A DNA stretch of 64,000 bases from Flaveria trinervia. Its lineage: Eukaryota > Streptophyta > Magnoliopsida > Asterales > Asteraceae. Numbering within the stretch: position 1 is the first letter of the stretch; every line of letters begins with the position of its first letter. Shown in pieces: positions 20,484 to 32,321 of this stretch. Made by a program: the position numbers and the translations under genes. The stretch covers positions 37,153,595 to 37,217,594 of the forward strand of contig CM046451.1 of assembly GCA_025506515.1 (NCBI GenBank), read 5' to 3'. The notes under the pieces were generated by a model. That model worked only from the letters and a program-made list of their open reading frames with translations. It ran no database searches and was not told the origin of the DNA.

Positions 20484-22963
20484 GCTTCCCAGATGGAAGT
20501 CTTCCTTTTCTTTTCAGCTTTTCAATCTTCTCCTCTTCCTGAAGCTCTTCCCCAGTCATTTTCTTCTTCCCTTTGATATCCTTTGAAGAGCTTGACTTTG
20601 GTGGTTCTTAGAGAGTGGATTTTGATTGTGAGAGAGGTAGAGAGGGTGTCTGAACAAGAGGTTGATCCTGAAAGTCCTCACTATTCACCTTAGATGCTAG
20701 TTCAGAATTGCATCTATGATGATTAGTTCCTCGGACAAAGAGAATAGTCCTTCCGCAACTTCTATTTCAGCTACGGAAGATTTAGGTTGTTCTTCAAAGG
20801 CTTTAACTTCAGCTTCGAAAGTTTGGGGAGGTGGAGATTCTGTCCTAACTGTTTCAATTGCTAGGCCATCAGTCCTCATTTCCTTTCAAATTGAATCTTA
20901 GGTTCCATTTGGACCTTAGGTTGATCAATTTCTTCCATAGTGGTAAAAGGTGCACTTAGCCTCTAAAGTTCTTCTGCTCCAAAGTACATCATGGCAGCAT
21001 CACGGCTTGGCTGATCAATAGAGGATCTCAATAGAAACTTGGAAAAGAGTCTGTAGAGATCTCTGAGCATCCTTGGGTTGATTTGAAATACAACTTGGGA
21101 TGGCTCAGAGAAAGTTGTAAAGGGAGCTGAAAGTTTTGATGTTGAAGTTTGGCTCTGTGGGTCCTCAAGTGTTTGTCTCTGAGCACTCTCCCCTTTTTGG
21201 TAGCATCATCTTGAGAGCTAGATGAGCTGGAGGAAGAGGTCAAGGAGACCTGAATAGGTATGTGCCTAACAAATCTCTCAATCTGTTTCTCAGCTAGTTG
21301 AGCCTTGAGAGTGTCAATCTCAAGTTGCTGAGTGGCAAACCTTTCTTCTAAAGTACTAACCTTGGATTCAAGGTTTGAGACTTTAGATAGTAGGTCTTTT
21401 ATGAGGAGTTGCATGCTTCCCTCATCTTCTTTTGAAGAATCACGGGGAGATGAGGTAACATACCTAGTATGTTCAGCCTCACCACCAGATGTGGTTTCTT
21501 GGCACCCTGGTTTCCCCTACTTAATGATGTCTCTTTTGGAGTCATCAAGAGGCACGATTGCCGTAGATTCAGTCTCAGAGATGTTACCACGATCCATAGG
21601 GTCCATTGAGGCACATTCTATAGTTGCAGCTGAATCTGCATGAGTCCCTTCCACATCAGTAGGACTCAGCTTAGTAATGGGTTGCTGATGGGGGCTAGAG
21701 ATAAGAGGTCTCTCTAGGCTCTGTTGATCTTGGAGAGGGTGTTGTAGATCAACTTCATTGCCATTGAGGGATGTTATCTCTTCATGAGTTTTGAAGAGGA
21801 GGTTAGTGAAAGATAAGGAGGTTAAGCCTACTGACCCGGTACCTTGGTTAATGTCTACATGCATTGACCCTCTGGTGGGGCTATCCCTTGTTGGATACTC
21901 AGAAGTGTATAAATACTCATCCTAAGGGCTGTTGGCTTGGGTTTCGGGCTCATGGGTTCGAGACTTAGGAGACTCAAAACCTAAATTGAGGTCAAATGAG
22001 AAGGATGGTAAGACCTTAGACTAAGTGGGAGCCCATTGTTCCACTCTAGTCTTTTTGGATTGAACATGAGGAGCTTGTTCAATCAGAGTAGATTGAACAA
22101 TGGTTCATTTGGGGCGTCTCTTGTATGTGATGGTGATAGGGTGAGAAGGCAGTGTAGGCATTATAGAGGCAGTTGCTGGTGTGGGTTCATCACCTGTGGG
22201 GTGAACAGGGATGTCACCAAGAGCTATATGCTCAGTCATACTTGGAAGTAAAGAAGTGTACCTTCCATTGAAGTTGGTGGTACCTTCTTTAAAGTTTTAA
22301 AGATGGTAGGCCTTATTTGAGGGACAGTCAGAGCAGTTGCACAGACAAGTTGACTCTGGTCCAGCTCATAGTTGATGATGTGTTGAAGAAATCTGGGATA
22401 CATAAAGAATGTTTCCCTCTGGAGATTTCCAATAAGATTGGTTAGCACAAATCTTGAGTAGTTGAAGCGGAGACCTCTCACCAATCAATGAACTAAGCAT
22501 CCTAGTTCATATGGGATTTGATCCCATCCCCCAGATTTATTTGATAGACAGTGGAGGACAACGTGCAGGAGAACTTCCAATTGTAGGAGAAGTTGCATTT
22601 TTAGACAGTCGACCTACTCATATCTCCACCATATCCTATGAGGATGTATGTGCTATCTAAATATGTTTTGGGGAACTCTGTAGGAGCACCTTCATCATGA
22701 AGCTCGAGATGCTCCTTGATGACTTGTTCAGTGATGACCAACTCTTGTCCACAAATGAGGGATCTTATCATACGAATCCCTTTTAGGGTTTCGACTTGAC
22801 CATTGTCCCAAAATTCAACCATTTGATTGGAGTAGACAGTGGGACTAAAAGTAGGGGTTGTGTAATAAGATGATAGGGTGAGAAAGAAGATGATTTCTGA
22901 GAAGTCAACATCTCTTGAAGAATCTAGAAATGAGATTTGGTTGTGCTGAGGGTTGAGTGCCAT
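20484..22963 (-). pseudogene. E env-position ORF, N-terminal part
   Basis: On the - strand the ORF starts at ATG 22963-22961 (MALNPQHNQISF). The first ~120 residues are globular, with a block LSSYY-TTPTFSPTVY and a segment GQELVITEQVIKEHLELHD, similar to the same place in A. Downstream come Pro/Ser-rich stretches, a heptad-rich coiled coil at about 21405-21300 (LLSKVSNLESKVSTLEERFA), a serine run, and DATKKG at about 21205-21190, also found in A (and C has a like block, NATKKG, near 42250). Frames change several times between 22600 and 20700. It is cut at 20484 by element A and continues at 8068. Function unknown. Confidence 0.7.
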
Positions 22964-23608
22964 TTGAGAAAGTTGAATGAGTATGAATTTGAGCTTGGGT
23001 AAAGTTAGAGTGAAGGAAACTTTTAGGGCAATCAAATTTAGGTAAGAAGATGAAAGTGAATAGTCGGGATTATTTAAAAGAGGGTGGAATGGTGGTAATA
23101 GGGGTTAGGATAAGGTGATGTGATGTTTTAGTGGATGAAATGACAGTGGCGGTGTGGTTTAATTCAGTTAAATAATCCGACATCATTAACAAAATCTTTT
23201 CTTTTTACAGTGTGGGGGCCCAAGAGATTTCCGTTACACAGTAAAATCTCTCTTCCGAATATAAAACATTTCTGAAGGTAATTTGTCTTTTGAAGGCAAC
23301 TCTTACTTCCGAAGCAATAGCTTTACTTCCAAAGGTAAAGAATGCCTTTTGAATGCAGAGATTGTATAAGCTTCAGAAGTAGATCTGATATTAAATCAAT
23401 CGCTTCTTCCGAGACTAAAAACTCTCCCGAGAAGAAAAATTATCCTTGAAGTAATTTTGCTTCGGAAGGTATGAAAATAACTTCCGAGTGTTAATTTCTC
23501 TTCGGAAGAAATTTATACTTGGAAGATTTCAGAGAGATCTTTTGTAACAGGGCTTAATTTGTATTGACATGAGACTTTACACATTAAAAGGTTTTCAAAA
23601 GAGGTAAT
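22964..23608 (-). other. E linker after RNase H, with TTCCGAAG repeats
   Basis: Non-coding. Copies of TTCCGAAG or one-mismatch forms cluster at about 23245-23530, the same position relative to the genes as 15290-15610 in A. The remainder is AT-rich with no other signal. Confidence 0.7.
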
Positions 23609-25008
23609 CTAACCAATGTTTGTCATCCCAATAGCTGTTATAAGATACTTAAACCTTTGTTCATCAAAAGCTCTGGTGAACAGATCAGCATATTGTTCAT
23701 TTGAATCAACTTTGATTAGTTTAATTAGATTTTTCTCATGAATATCTCTAATGAAATCGTATCTGATATCAATATGCTTTGTCTTGGAGTGCTTCACTGG
23801 ATTTTTAGTGATGGAGATAGCACTGTTGTTGTTAATATGGATAGGAGTACTCATAAAGTTGAATCGTTATTCTAACATCTGATTCTTAATCCACAGCAGC
23901 TGAGCACAGTAACTTGCAGCAGCAATGTATTCTGCTTCAGCAGTTGATGTAGATACACAGGATTGCTTCTTGCATTACCATGAGATTATCCTTCCACCAT
24001 GAAATTGACATCCTCCTGATGTTGATTTCTTGTCAATGTTGTAGCCACCATAGTCACTGTCAGAGTATTCATAGAGATTGAAATCCTTGTTCCTAGGATA
24101 CCAGAGACCTAGTTTAGGTGCTCCTTTGAGGTATCTAAGGATTCTCTTGGCAGCAGCAAGGTGAGATACCTTTGGAGCAGCCTGATATCTTGCATAATTG
24201 CAAGTGGCAAACATTATATTAGGTGTACTGGCTGTGAGATACATCAGACAACCAATAATTGCCCTATACTGATGTTGATCAGTATCCTCCCCCTCAAGGT
24301 CAGGACAAAGATTATGGTTTCTGGGTATGGGTGTCTTGGCTGGCTTACAATCTTTTATCTCAAATCTCTCTAAGATGACATTAACATACTTAGATTGATT
24401 GATGAAGAACCCTTCCTTCATTTGCTTTACCTGAATTCCAAGGAAAAAGTCCATTTTTCCCATGAAACTCATCTCAAACTTTTTCTTCATAATGTTTTCA
24501 AAGTCCTTACACATTTGATCATTAGAGGAACCAAATATGATGTCATCAACATAGACTTGAACAAGCAAAATGTCCTTTCCAGACTTTCTAACAAAAAAAG
24601 TCTTATCAATGGTACCTCTAGTGTAACCATTCTTTAGAAGAAACCAAGACAGAGTCTCATACCATAGCCTAGGTGCTTGTGCAACCCATATAGAGCTTTA
24701 TCCAATTTGCACACATAGTTAGGGCGCTATGGGTCTTCAAATCCTGGAGGTTGGCACACGTAGACTTCCCTATCTATATCCCCATATAGAAAGACACACT
24801 TGACATCAAGTTGGTAGACAGTGAAATCCTTGGATGCAACGTAAGCAAGAATATCCTAACTGCCTCAAGTCTTGCAACAGGTGCAAAGACATCAGTATAA
24901 TCGATTCCTTCCTCTTGAGTGTATCCTTGAACCACCTGTCTTGCCTTGTTCTTGATAATCAAGCCTCTATCATCTCTCTTATTTCAAAATACCCATTTAG
25001 TGCCTATA
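23609..25008 (-). pseudogene. E reverse transcriptase and RNase H
   Basis: On the - strand RT resumes after insertion B: 25008 continues the Pro-Val-Pro codons of the LPSG-QVP linker into GTKWVF, with one frame error near 24985. QGYTQEEGIDYTDVFAPVAR is at about 24935-24876. A frameshifted stretch (24770-24570) holds the LYGL-Q-P region. YVDDIIFGSS and the rest of RT are at 24568-24300, and RNase H (LRYLKGA, DSDYGG) runs to a stop near 23975; its end, TKHIDIRYDFIRD and LFTRAFDEQ, is at 23854-23609. The catalytic YVDD is intact but the frame is broken at least three times. Confidence 0.88.
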
Positions 25009-25013
25009 GGTAC

Positions 25014-25737
25014 TGTTGATACATGTACGTCCCTAGATGATGATATGAATGTAATAGATATTGTTTGTCTAATTCTGATGAAATGTTTGGAATGATTAAT
25101 GAAATGATATTGATTGTTTGTTATTTATAATATTTAATATTTCATTAATGAGTCGATGTTGAATTGGTTAATTAGGTTTGTGGTTGTTTGAATTGTTACA
25201 CATAATGTTATATTAATTAATACATTCAAACTTAACAAAATGAAGTTCTCATGCGAATGGCCCATACGAATGGACCATACGCATAAATAACTTCATACGA
25301 ATGACTCGACTGAACCAGGAGACTGGATCAGTCGTATGATTGTAACATAAGATTGTCAGTCGCACGACTGAACACTTAGTCGTGCGGATGAATCAACCGC
25401 ATGGTTCAATCGCACGAATGAACCATAAAAATGGTTCAGTCACACGAATGAACAAGACTAACCTATAAATACAACCAAATTCATGGAAAAACGGGAGCTT
25501 TCATTCTATTTTGACTCCAGACGTACCCTAGCCGTCCAGAAGCCTCCAAGTTGATACTCCAAGTTCATAGAACGCTGTAGATCGATTCCTAATCGATTCT
25601 TAACATTTGATTCAATACTTTATTGATTCTACGTGTGTTCTCACTAATTGGATCGCCAATCAAATAGGATTCCACACTATTTGGTTTGGTTTACACGTTA
25701 ATCATTCGGTATTTCGTTCAAATACCAGGTCCTAATA
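25014..25737 (+). repeat. 5' LTR of B
   Basis: 724 bases, starting TGTTGATACATG and ending GGTCCTAATA (the 3' copy has CTAACA). An array of CAGTCGCACGACTGA-like repeats spans about 25300-25450, just upstream of TATAAATA at 25464-25471. A GTACCCTAGCCGTCCAG block follows (R/U5), conserved in all three copies of the family. Confidence 0.93.
25464..25471 (+). promoter_or_regulatory. TATA box in B 5' LTR
   Basis: TATAAATA, conserved in the 3' LTR at 48731-48738 and immediately downstream of the CAGTCG repeat array. It probably sets the U3/R boundary about 30 bases further on (inference). Confidence 0.65.
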
Positions 25738-25739
25738 AG

Positions 25740-25751
25740 TGATATCAGAGC
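25740..25751 (+). other. Primer-binding site of B (one mismatch)
   Basis: TGATATCAGAGC replaces the usual TGGTATCAGAGC, two bases after the LTR. The change G to A is likely a later mutation. Confidence 0.8.
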
Positions 25752-26233
25752 ATTGGCTCTTGATTACGTGTGATTCAATCAAGATTGATAAAAGGTTTAT
25801 GTTTTACACTAAAAAACGCAATCTTTTGTATCAAAAGTTGTCTTGGGCGTTCCCTACTCATCAAGTTTTGGTTTCTACAGCCTTAGGCGATTAGGGTTTG
25901 CGAAATCTCGACTTTTTTGGGCTAAAACACGTTTAACCTAGAAATTTTCGCAAAACAGCAGCTTCAGTCGCACGAGTGAGCCATTCGCACGACTGGACTT
26001 CATTCGCATACACCAGACGCACGATTGGACTGAGTCGCATCTCCATTCGTACGACTGAACCCTCCATTCGCAATGTTCATACGCATCAGCTTCATTCGCA
26101 TGACTGAACCAATCGCTTAGTTCAGCCGAATGATTGAACCAATCATATAGTTCATTCGCACGGATAGCCCATTCACATCACCCAGTCGCACCAGTTTGAC
26201 CGTTTGTTTAGTAACATTTAAAAGTCAATCGAG
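25752..26233 (+). other. B leader with CAGTCG-type repeats
   Basis: Untranslated leader between primer-binding site and gag. Between about 25965 and 26205 the U3 motif recurs as degenerate forms (CAGTCGCACGAGTGA, CATTCGCACGACTGG and others). Long leaders of this kind usually hold packaging and dimerisation signals (general knowledge); whether these repeats do so is unknown. Confidence 0.6.
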
Positions 26234-27583
26234 ATGGAAGATCAGATTTCGGCATTTACTGTCGGCAAGGACTCAAGGATCCAGAACCTACTGTTGCTTG
26301 AGAGTGAGGTGGGGAATCATAATAAACCACCAAAACTCTTAACGTTAGATGAGTTTCCCCACTGGAAACAATGTTTTGAGATCTACCTCAATGGAGTGGA
26401 TCCAAATTTGTAGGAAGCTATCGAGTCTGGGTATAGTATGCCGGTGGGAGCAGATGGGGTAAAGCTTACGTTAGGAGGGATGACTGATGCTCAGAAAGTT
26501 AAGTATAATGCAGAGAAGAGAGTTTATTCATTGATTACACAGTCTATTCCTAAAGATATTTTCCACCAGTACTCGGAGAATAAGCAGGCCAAGAAATTGT
26601 GGGATGAGCTGGAAAAGAGATACGACGGGAATGCTTCGTTGAAGGCAATTAAAGCTAAGGAACTGAAGAAAGAATTTGACAACTTCTCATCGATGGGAAA
26701 CGAGAGTTTGGACGATGTTATTGATAGATTCTACCATCTGATGAGTGAAATGCATACACATGGTGTTGCTACTACAATGGAAGAAAAGGTGTCAAATTTC
26801 GCAGACGGATTGCCGGAAAAGTGGGCTTCATTTGTGTCAAATCTGAGACAAAATGATATGCTGGCAAAGTTGGATATCAATGACTTCATTCTAAAGCTGC
26901 GAGAAGAAGCACTTAGGATGAAGTATAGAGCTCAGAAGTCTTCGAACACTCAGAATCCAGCTTTGTACAATGCCACGCCTCAAGCTAAGACGTCTGGAGC
27001 ACCTCTTCAGACTGCATTTGTGTCTAGCTCATCGGGTCCTTCACAAGCTTCTCCTTCAGGTTCAGAAATGTCAGGGTCTTCTTGTACCCATTACATTGGA
27101 ACTGAAGCGAATGCTACTAGACTGAAGACCGAGAACCTCGGTAATGTGATTGTGGAAGTAGCTCGAGAGCACATGGATCTTTTGGCAGCAGTGGTTCATT
27201 CTTATGATGGACTTGTTGCTGGGAAGATTGGAAACTACCATCTGGCAGATGACGACTACGAGCAGGTGGATGAAATGGAGCTGGAGAGAATGGACATTAT
27301 GTGGGCCTTAGCTAGTGCTGTCCGGAGGGTGAAGAAGTTTGTGAAAAAGATCGGACAGAACTTGGTTGTTACTAAGGATACCACATTTGGCTTTGACAAG
27401 AGTAAAGTGACCTGCTTTAACTGTGGAGAAAAGGGGCACTTCAAGAGAGAATGTGTGAAGCCAAAGAAGACTGGGAACGGGAACCCATTCTCGTCCTTTA
27501 CTCATCAAGACAAGCAAGCTAGCAGTTCTACTTCATCAAGCAAGGATCCAAAAGCCTTGACTGCTCATGATGATAAAGGATAG
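26234..27583 (+). pseudogene. B gag, nearly intact
   Basis: ATG 26234 opens a single frame of about 450 codons to TAG 27581, broken by one internal stop, TAG 26411-26413. It is the best-preserved gene of the window. Order: short N-terminus; capsid region with LDEFPHWKQCFEIYL (plant copia gag signature of the W-x3-x-I/F type), KKLWDELEKRYDG, LKKEFDNFSSMGNESLDDV, LPEKWASFV; a Ser/Ala/Pro linker (26935-27080); a basic block VRRVKKFVKKIG; a complete zinc knuckle CFNCGEKGHFKREC (27415-27456, CX2CX4HX4C). Gag multimerises and binds element RNA. The stop may have arisen from TGG or CAG by one change. No frameshift is seen. Confidence 0.9.
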
Positions 27584-29060
27584 GACTGGAGCTTTTGGTT
27601 TGTCTCTCTAGGGGAATCTAATATTGCCAATGTAGAAGATTTCAATGATGATTCCACAAGTGAGGGAGATATTGCAGTTGAGATAGCGATGTCAAATATT
27701 GAAGAGACAACTACAACTGAGGTCAGCCACAAGCCTGAAGAAGGGATTTCAACAGCAAAGACAGAATCACCAAAACCAGAGACATCTGATGCTGCGTTGA
27801 TGGCTAACTCTTCTGAACCTCCTCAGGTAAGTACCACTGACTAACTATTTAAAAATCATGCTTGTTCTGATTGTGATACTTTTAGAGATAGCATAGATGA
27901 GAAATTTGCTAGGTTATAGATCATAATGATAACTTAGTAAAGGATTTGCAACTGTGCACTGAGACTAATAGAGTGCTAAAACAAAATGAGCATAGTTACA
28001 AAGTAAAGATAGACCTTTTGACCAAACAGCTTAGGGAAACTGAAGAGTTGCATTTAACCAAGCTAATGACATTAGGTACTATCTTCACTCCCTAGAAGAC
28101 ACTAAGAAGCAAAAGGCAGTCTTAGAAATAGAAGTAAACTCATTAAAGCAAAAACTAAACAGTTGGACAAGTTCATCACACATTGTCCAACACTTAGTGA
28201 GAGAAAGAAACAACGGGGAGGGTTTGGGTTATAAAGTAGTTCCACCACCACCTGAGACCTTAATGAACACTAAGAGTAGACCAATAAATAACAACCCCAT
28301 CAAGGATCATGAGGTGTCTACTCCTCTTGTTAGTGATCCAGATTCCTCATGTTCATCAATTGAATCTGGAACAAAACAAAAGAAGGCCACTTCAAAGGCA
28401 AAGGGTAAAATGCCTTGTGTTAATCTGGAAAAAGAATTTGAAAAGGTTAATATAAATTCGGAGTCAAACAAAGTCAAACCTAAATTTAAAAGGACTGCTA
28501 ATGTTAATCTTTCACAACCTTCATGTCAAAAACTAGTTAACCAAAAGGAAAAAGATGTTAAAAATGTTAAAACAATTGATTTTGTTAAACAGAAGAAAAC
28601 ATCAAAAGAAACAGAGTCAAAACCCAAACTAAGTGATGTTACTAGGGTGTCACACACATCTCCACAAAGAAAGTTTAATCATAAAGTTGATAGCAGGTCG
28701 TGCTACAACTATGGAGAGTGTGGACACATTGCTTTCTTTTGTCCTTACTATCAGACACCTAGGAAGAAGATTGAACTTCAGGATTCAAAACCTAGGTATT
28801 CTAAGAGGAGTTCTTTAACTCCACCTAGAAGAACTAGTGAACCTAACGTTCAACCCATTAGCCAGTCGACTGTTTATCACAAACAGGCATTGCACAAATC
28901 TGGCTTATGGAAAGAGAAGTCATCATCCGCGTCTGATAATGATGACAAGAAGGAACCTGAGCTACCCTCACCCTCTAAGGGTCAATGGGTTGAATTCATG
29001 ATGTGTGATGCCTCTGGGAAACCCAAGCCAGTAAAGGCTTGGGTTCCTAACTTAAACTAA
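27584..29060 (+). pseudogene. B gag extension with second zinc knuckle
   Basis: Past the gag stop the same frame continues with DWSFW (27584-27598), the motif that follows the first zinc knuckle in A. An acidic spacer leads to a stop at 27842; a frame change near 27915 leads into a helical part (28000-28190), then the open frame 28197-29060. This has a Lys/Ser-rich linker, a second zinc knuckle at about 28700-28742 where the second Cys is Tyr (CYNYGECGHIAFFC, not functional as seen), and ends in VKAWVP, equal to KVWVSK in A and C. The TAG at 27581 may be the natural gag end or a mutation; A also has stops close to its own DWSFW. Confidence 0.7.
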
Positions 29061-29500
29061 TGTTTTACATTGAATGTGTAGGGTGTTCGCTATAGTGCTG
29101 AAACCAACACGTGGATTGTAGACAGCGGAGCATCCAGGAACATGACAGGAAACAAGGCTCTTTTATCAAACGTCAACAAATAAAAGGAGGGCATGTTTCG
29201 TTTGCTGGAAACAAGGGAGGCTATATCACAGCTCATGGAGAAGTTGGAAATCAGAATGTTAAGTTTGATAAGGTGAACTACGTTCAACAACTTCAAAACA
29301 ACTTACTTTCTGTTTCCCAAATCTGTGATAAAGGGTTTAAAGTTATATTTGACAACAAGAAGTGTTACGTCCTAAAGAAAGACTACGTGATTCCGAAGGA
29401 CCAAGTTCTGATGACAACTTCAAGATATAAAGACCTTTATGTTTTGGATCTCTCAACAGCTTCTACAATGGATCATGAAGTTCAGTGCTTTCTATCATAA
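29061..29500 (+). pseudogene. B protease
   Basis: WIVDSGASRNMTG (29112-29150) is the copia protease active site with an intact DSG. A frame error near 29160-29185 (TAA after VNK) splits it from the rest (HVSFAGNKGGYI and LLSVSQICDKG), which is open to TAA 29498. Protease cuts the polyprotein during particle maturation. Confidence 0.8.
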
Positions 29501-30343
29501 GCCATTGAGAAGGACTCCATCTCCTGGCATAGGAGAATGGGACACATCAATCAACAGAAGATGAATCACTTGATCCAGAAGGATCTTGTGAGAGGAGTTA
29601 ATGTCAAGAATTTCCAACTTCCTGATTTTTGTGTAGCTTGCAAGAAGGCAAACAGACGAATAAGTCTCATAAGGAAAAGAAAGTTCATTCAATAGAACTT
29701 CCTCTTGAACTTCTTCACATGGATCTGTTTGGTCCAGTCAGTACAAAGAGCATTGCAGGCGACTTGTACTGTTTTGTGGTTACTGATGACTACACAAGAT
29801 TCTCTTGGGTAATGTTTCTGAAGTCCAAATCAGAAACATTTGAGTCATTCAAGGAGTTAGTAACCACACTGGAATCTCTTACAAGCTAAAGGTGAGACAA
29901 GTACGCTCAGACAATGGGACTGAATTCAAGAATCAGTGGATGGAGGCTTACTGCAAGGAAAAAGGAATTGTGCATCAACTCACTTCTTCCTACACGCCTC
30001 AGATGAATGGTGTTACTGAGAGAAAGAACAGAGGTTTGATAGAGACAGCACAGACAATGCTGGCAGACTCGAAACTGCCTATCCAATTCTGGAATGAGGC
30101 AGTGGCTAATGCATGTTATACATTGAATCGACTTCTGATAGTCAAGCGCCACGGAAAGAATTGTTACGAGCTACTACAACGACGTAAACCGAATCTGGAG
30201 TATCTCGAACCATTTGGCGCGCCGTGTACACTTCTGAAGAAGACTCAAGAAGGTAAATTCAGCGAGAAGGCTGATGAAGGAATCTTCCTAGGATACAACA
30301 TACCAAACAAGAGAGTTATAACAACTCAACGGGTCTACTAGAA
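29501..30343 (+). pseudogene. B integrase
   Basis: The zinc domain (SWHRRMGHINQQKM, then CVACKK at about 29632-29650) is complete in residues but crosses a frameshift at about 29645. The core has MDLFGP (first Asp), RSDNGTEF (second Asp, 29897-29920) and NGVTERKN (Glu, 30007-30030), an intact D-D-E triad. A frame error between 29880 and 29892 and TAG 30339-30341 break it. It is closer to the family consensus than the integrases of A, C and E. Confidence 0.87.
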
Positions 30344-32321
30344 GTGGGGTGTCATGTTGATGTTCAGAGATATACCACACCACCTACTTGCAAAGGACCC
30401 ACCTACTTTTTTGACTATGATGGATTCTTTAAGTCCTTCAACATCCCTATCTCTCCTTCTGATGATGAGTTAGCTACTCGTATGATGTATGATATCTTGA
30501 ATACACCATTTCTTGATTCAACATCATCGAGTTCACAGGGAGAATCATCTACTCAATCAGGGGGAGTAGTCGACGACAGTGACTCCTCCTCTGAAGATGA
30601 AGCTGAAGAAGATGACCAGAACAGTCAGGAGGAACAGGTTCCAGTTCCTGAAAGTCTACAAGCATCTAACAGTGATGCACCTTCGACTTCGGAACCTCAA
30701 ACTCCTTCTACCTCAGATGCAGAACCAAATGTTCGTAATCTTGGCTCCGAGGTAGCTGTTCCTACTACTCCAGGTTCACGTCTAAACGTCTATCATCCCT
30801 TAGACAATGTCATTGGGGATGACAGATCAGGAGTACAAACCCGAAATCAGCTGTACTCAGCTGATTATGCCTCTGATATGGAAAAGGGATACATTCATGA
30901 TGGTGCTTATCGGTGTTTTGTCTCGTAGTTTGAGCCAAAATACGTCAGTGATGCACTAAACGATGAGGCATGGGTGAGTGCCATGCAAGAAGAACCTCTT
31001 CAGTTCAAGAAGTTAGGAGTATGGACTCTGGTAGATAGACCTAAAGGTGCTAAGGTCATTGGCACCAAATGGGTCTTGAAATGCAAGAAGGATGACCAAG
31101 GGGTCATTATCAGGAACAAGGCTCGACTGGTTGTTCAGGGATTTCGACAAGTCGAGGGGATTGACTAAAATGAAGTATTTGTACCCGTGGCAAGGATGGA
31201 AGCCATCCGTATCTTCCTTGCCTATGCATCGTATATGAAGATTAAAGTCTATCAATTAGATATGAAGAGTGCATTTCTTCATGGGGAAATTTGAGAGACA
31301 GTGTATGTCAGTCAACCCGAGGGATTTAAAGACCCTTATCATCGGGACAGCGTTTACAATCTTGACAAGGCATTATACGGGCTTCATCAAGCTCCAAGGG
31401 CCTGGTATGAGAAACTCTCAACTCATCTTGTGAAACACGGCTTTCGCAGGGGAGTCATTGACTGCACATTGTTCATCAAAGAAAAAGATGGAGACCTATT
31501 GCTAGTACAAATCTATGTCGATGACATAATCTTCGGTTCAAAGAACGACGAATTATGCAAAGAGTTTGAAGCAGTTATGAAGAAAGAGTTTGAGATGAGT
31601 GCTATGGGGGAGATGAAATTCTTTCTCGGGTTACAGGTGGATCAAACACCAAATGGGATCTTTCTACATGAGACCAAGTATGTGGGAGACATTCTCAGTT
31701 GGTTTGACATGGAGAATGCTTCTACTGCTGGGACTCCACTTGCTACAAATCATGATATTGCCCCTGACGAAAATGGAGATCTGGTAGATGCCACAATGTA
31801 CCGAGGAATGATTGGATCCCTCATGTATCTCACTACCTCAAGACCTGATATCATGTATGCTACATGTTTATGTTCTAGATATCAGGCTAAGCCTAAGGTT
31901 AACCATCTGATCAGGGTCAAAAGGATATTTCGTTATCTGAAGGGTACACCCACACTTGGGTTGTGGTATCCTTATGATGATGACTTTGAGCTCACAGCGT
32001 ATAGCGACTCGGATTAGGGGGCTGCAAGATGAACTACAAGTCTACATCAGCAGGGTGTCAATTCTTTGGGAGGAGATTAGTTACCTGGCAGTGTAAGAAG
32101 CAGACCTCGGTTGCATTGTCTACCTGTGAAGCCAATACGTTGCTGCTGCAAGTTGTTGTTCACAAATCATCTGGATTCAACAGCAAATGCTGGATTACGA
32201 TTTAAAGCTTTCTTCTACTCCTATCTTTGTTGATAACTCTGTTGCAATTGCAGTAACTAAAAATCTGGTACAACATCAAAAGACCAAACACATCGGTATT
32301 AAATACCATTTCATAAGAGAC
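30344..32321 (+). pseudogene. B reverse transcriptase and RNase H, 5' part
   Basis: A Ser/Asp/Glu-rich spacer (30530-30750) precedes RT. RT runs in one frame with stops at TAG 30926, TAA 31166 and TGA 31292: GTKWVLKCKK, QGFRQVEGID, LDMKSAFLHGEI, LYGLHQAPRAWYE, active site YVDDIIFGS (31515-31541), FFLGLQV. RNase H follows (MIGSLMYLTTSRPDIM, LKGTPTLGLWYP); a one-base loss at about 32017 (SDSD then stop) shifts the rest. The segment KTKHIGIKYHFIRD ends at 32321, where element C starts; RNase H resumes at 44838. Confidence 0.9.

Noticed and set aside
25300..26205. Regularly recurring palindromic units resembling a CRISPR array
   Set aside because: Units are degenerate, spacing is irregular, spacers are not unique sequences, and the context is a plant retrotransposon.
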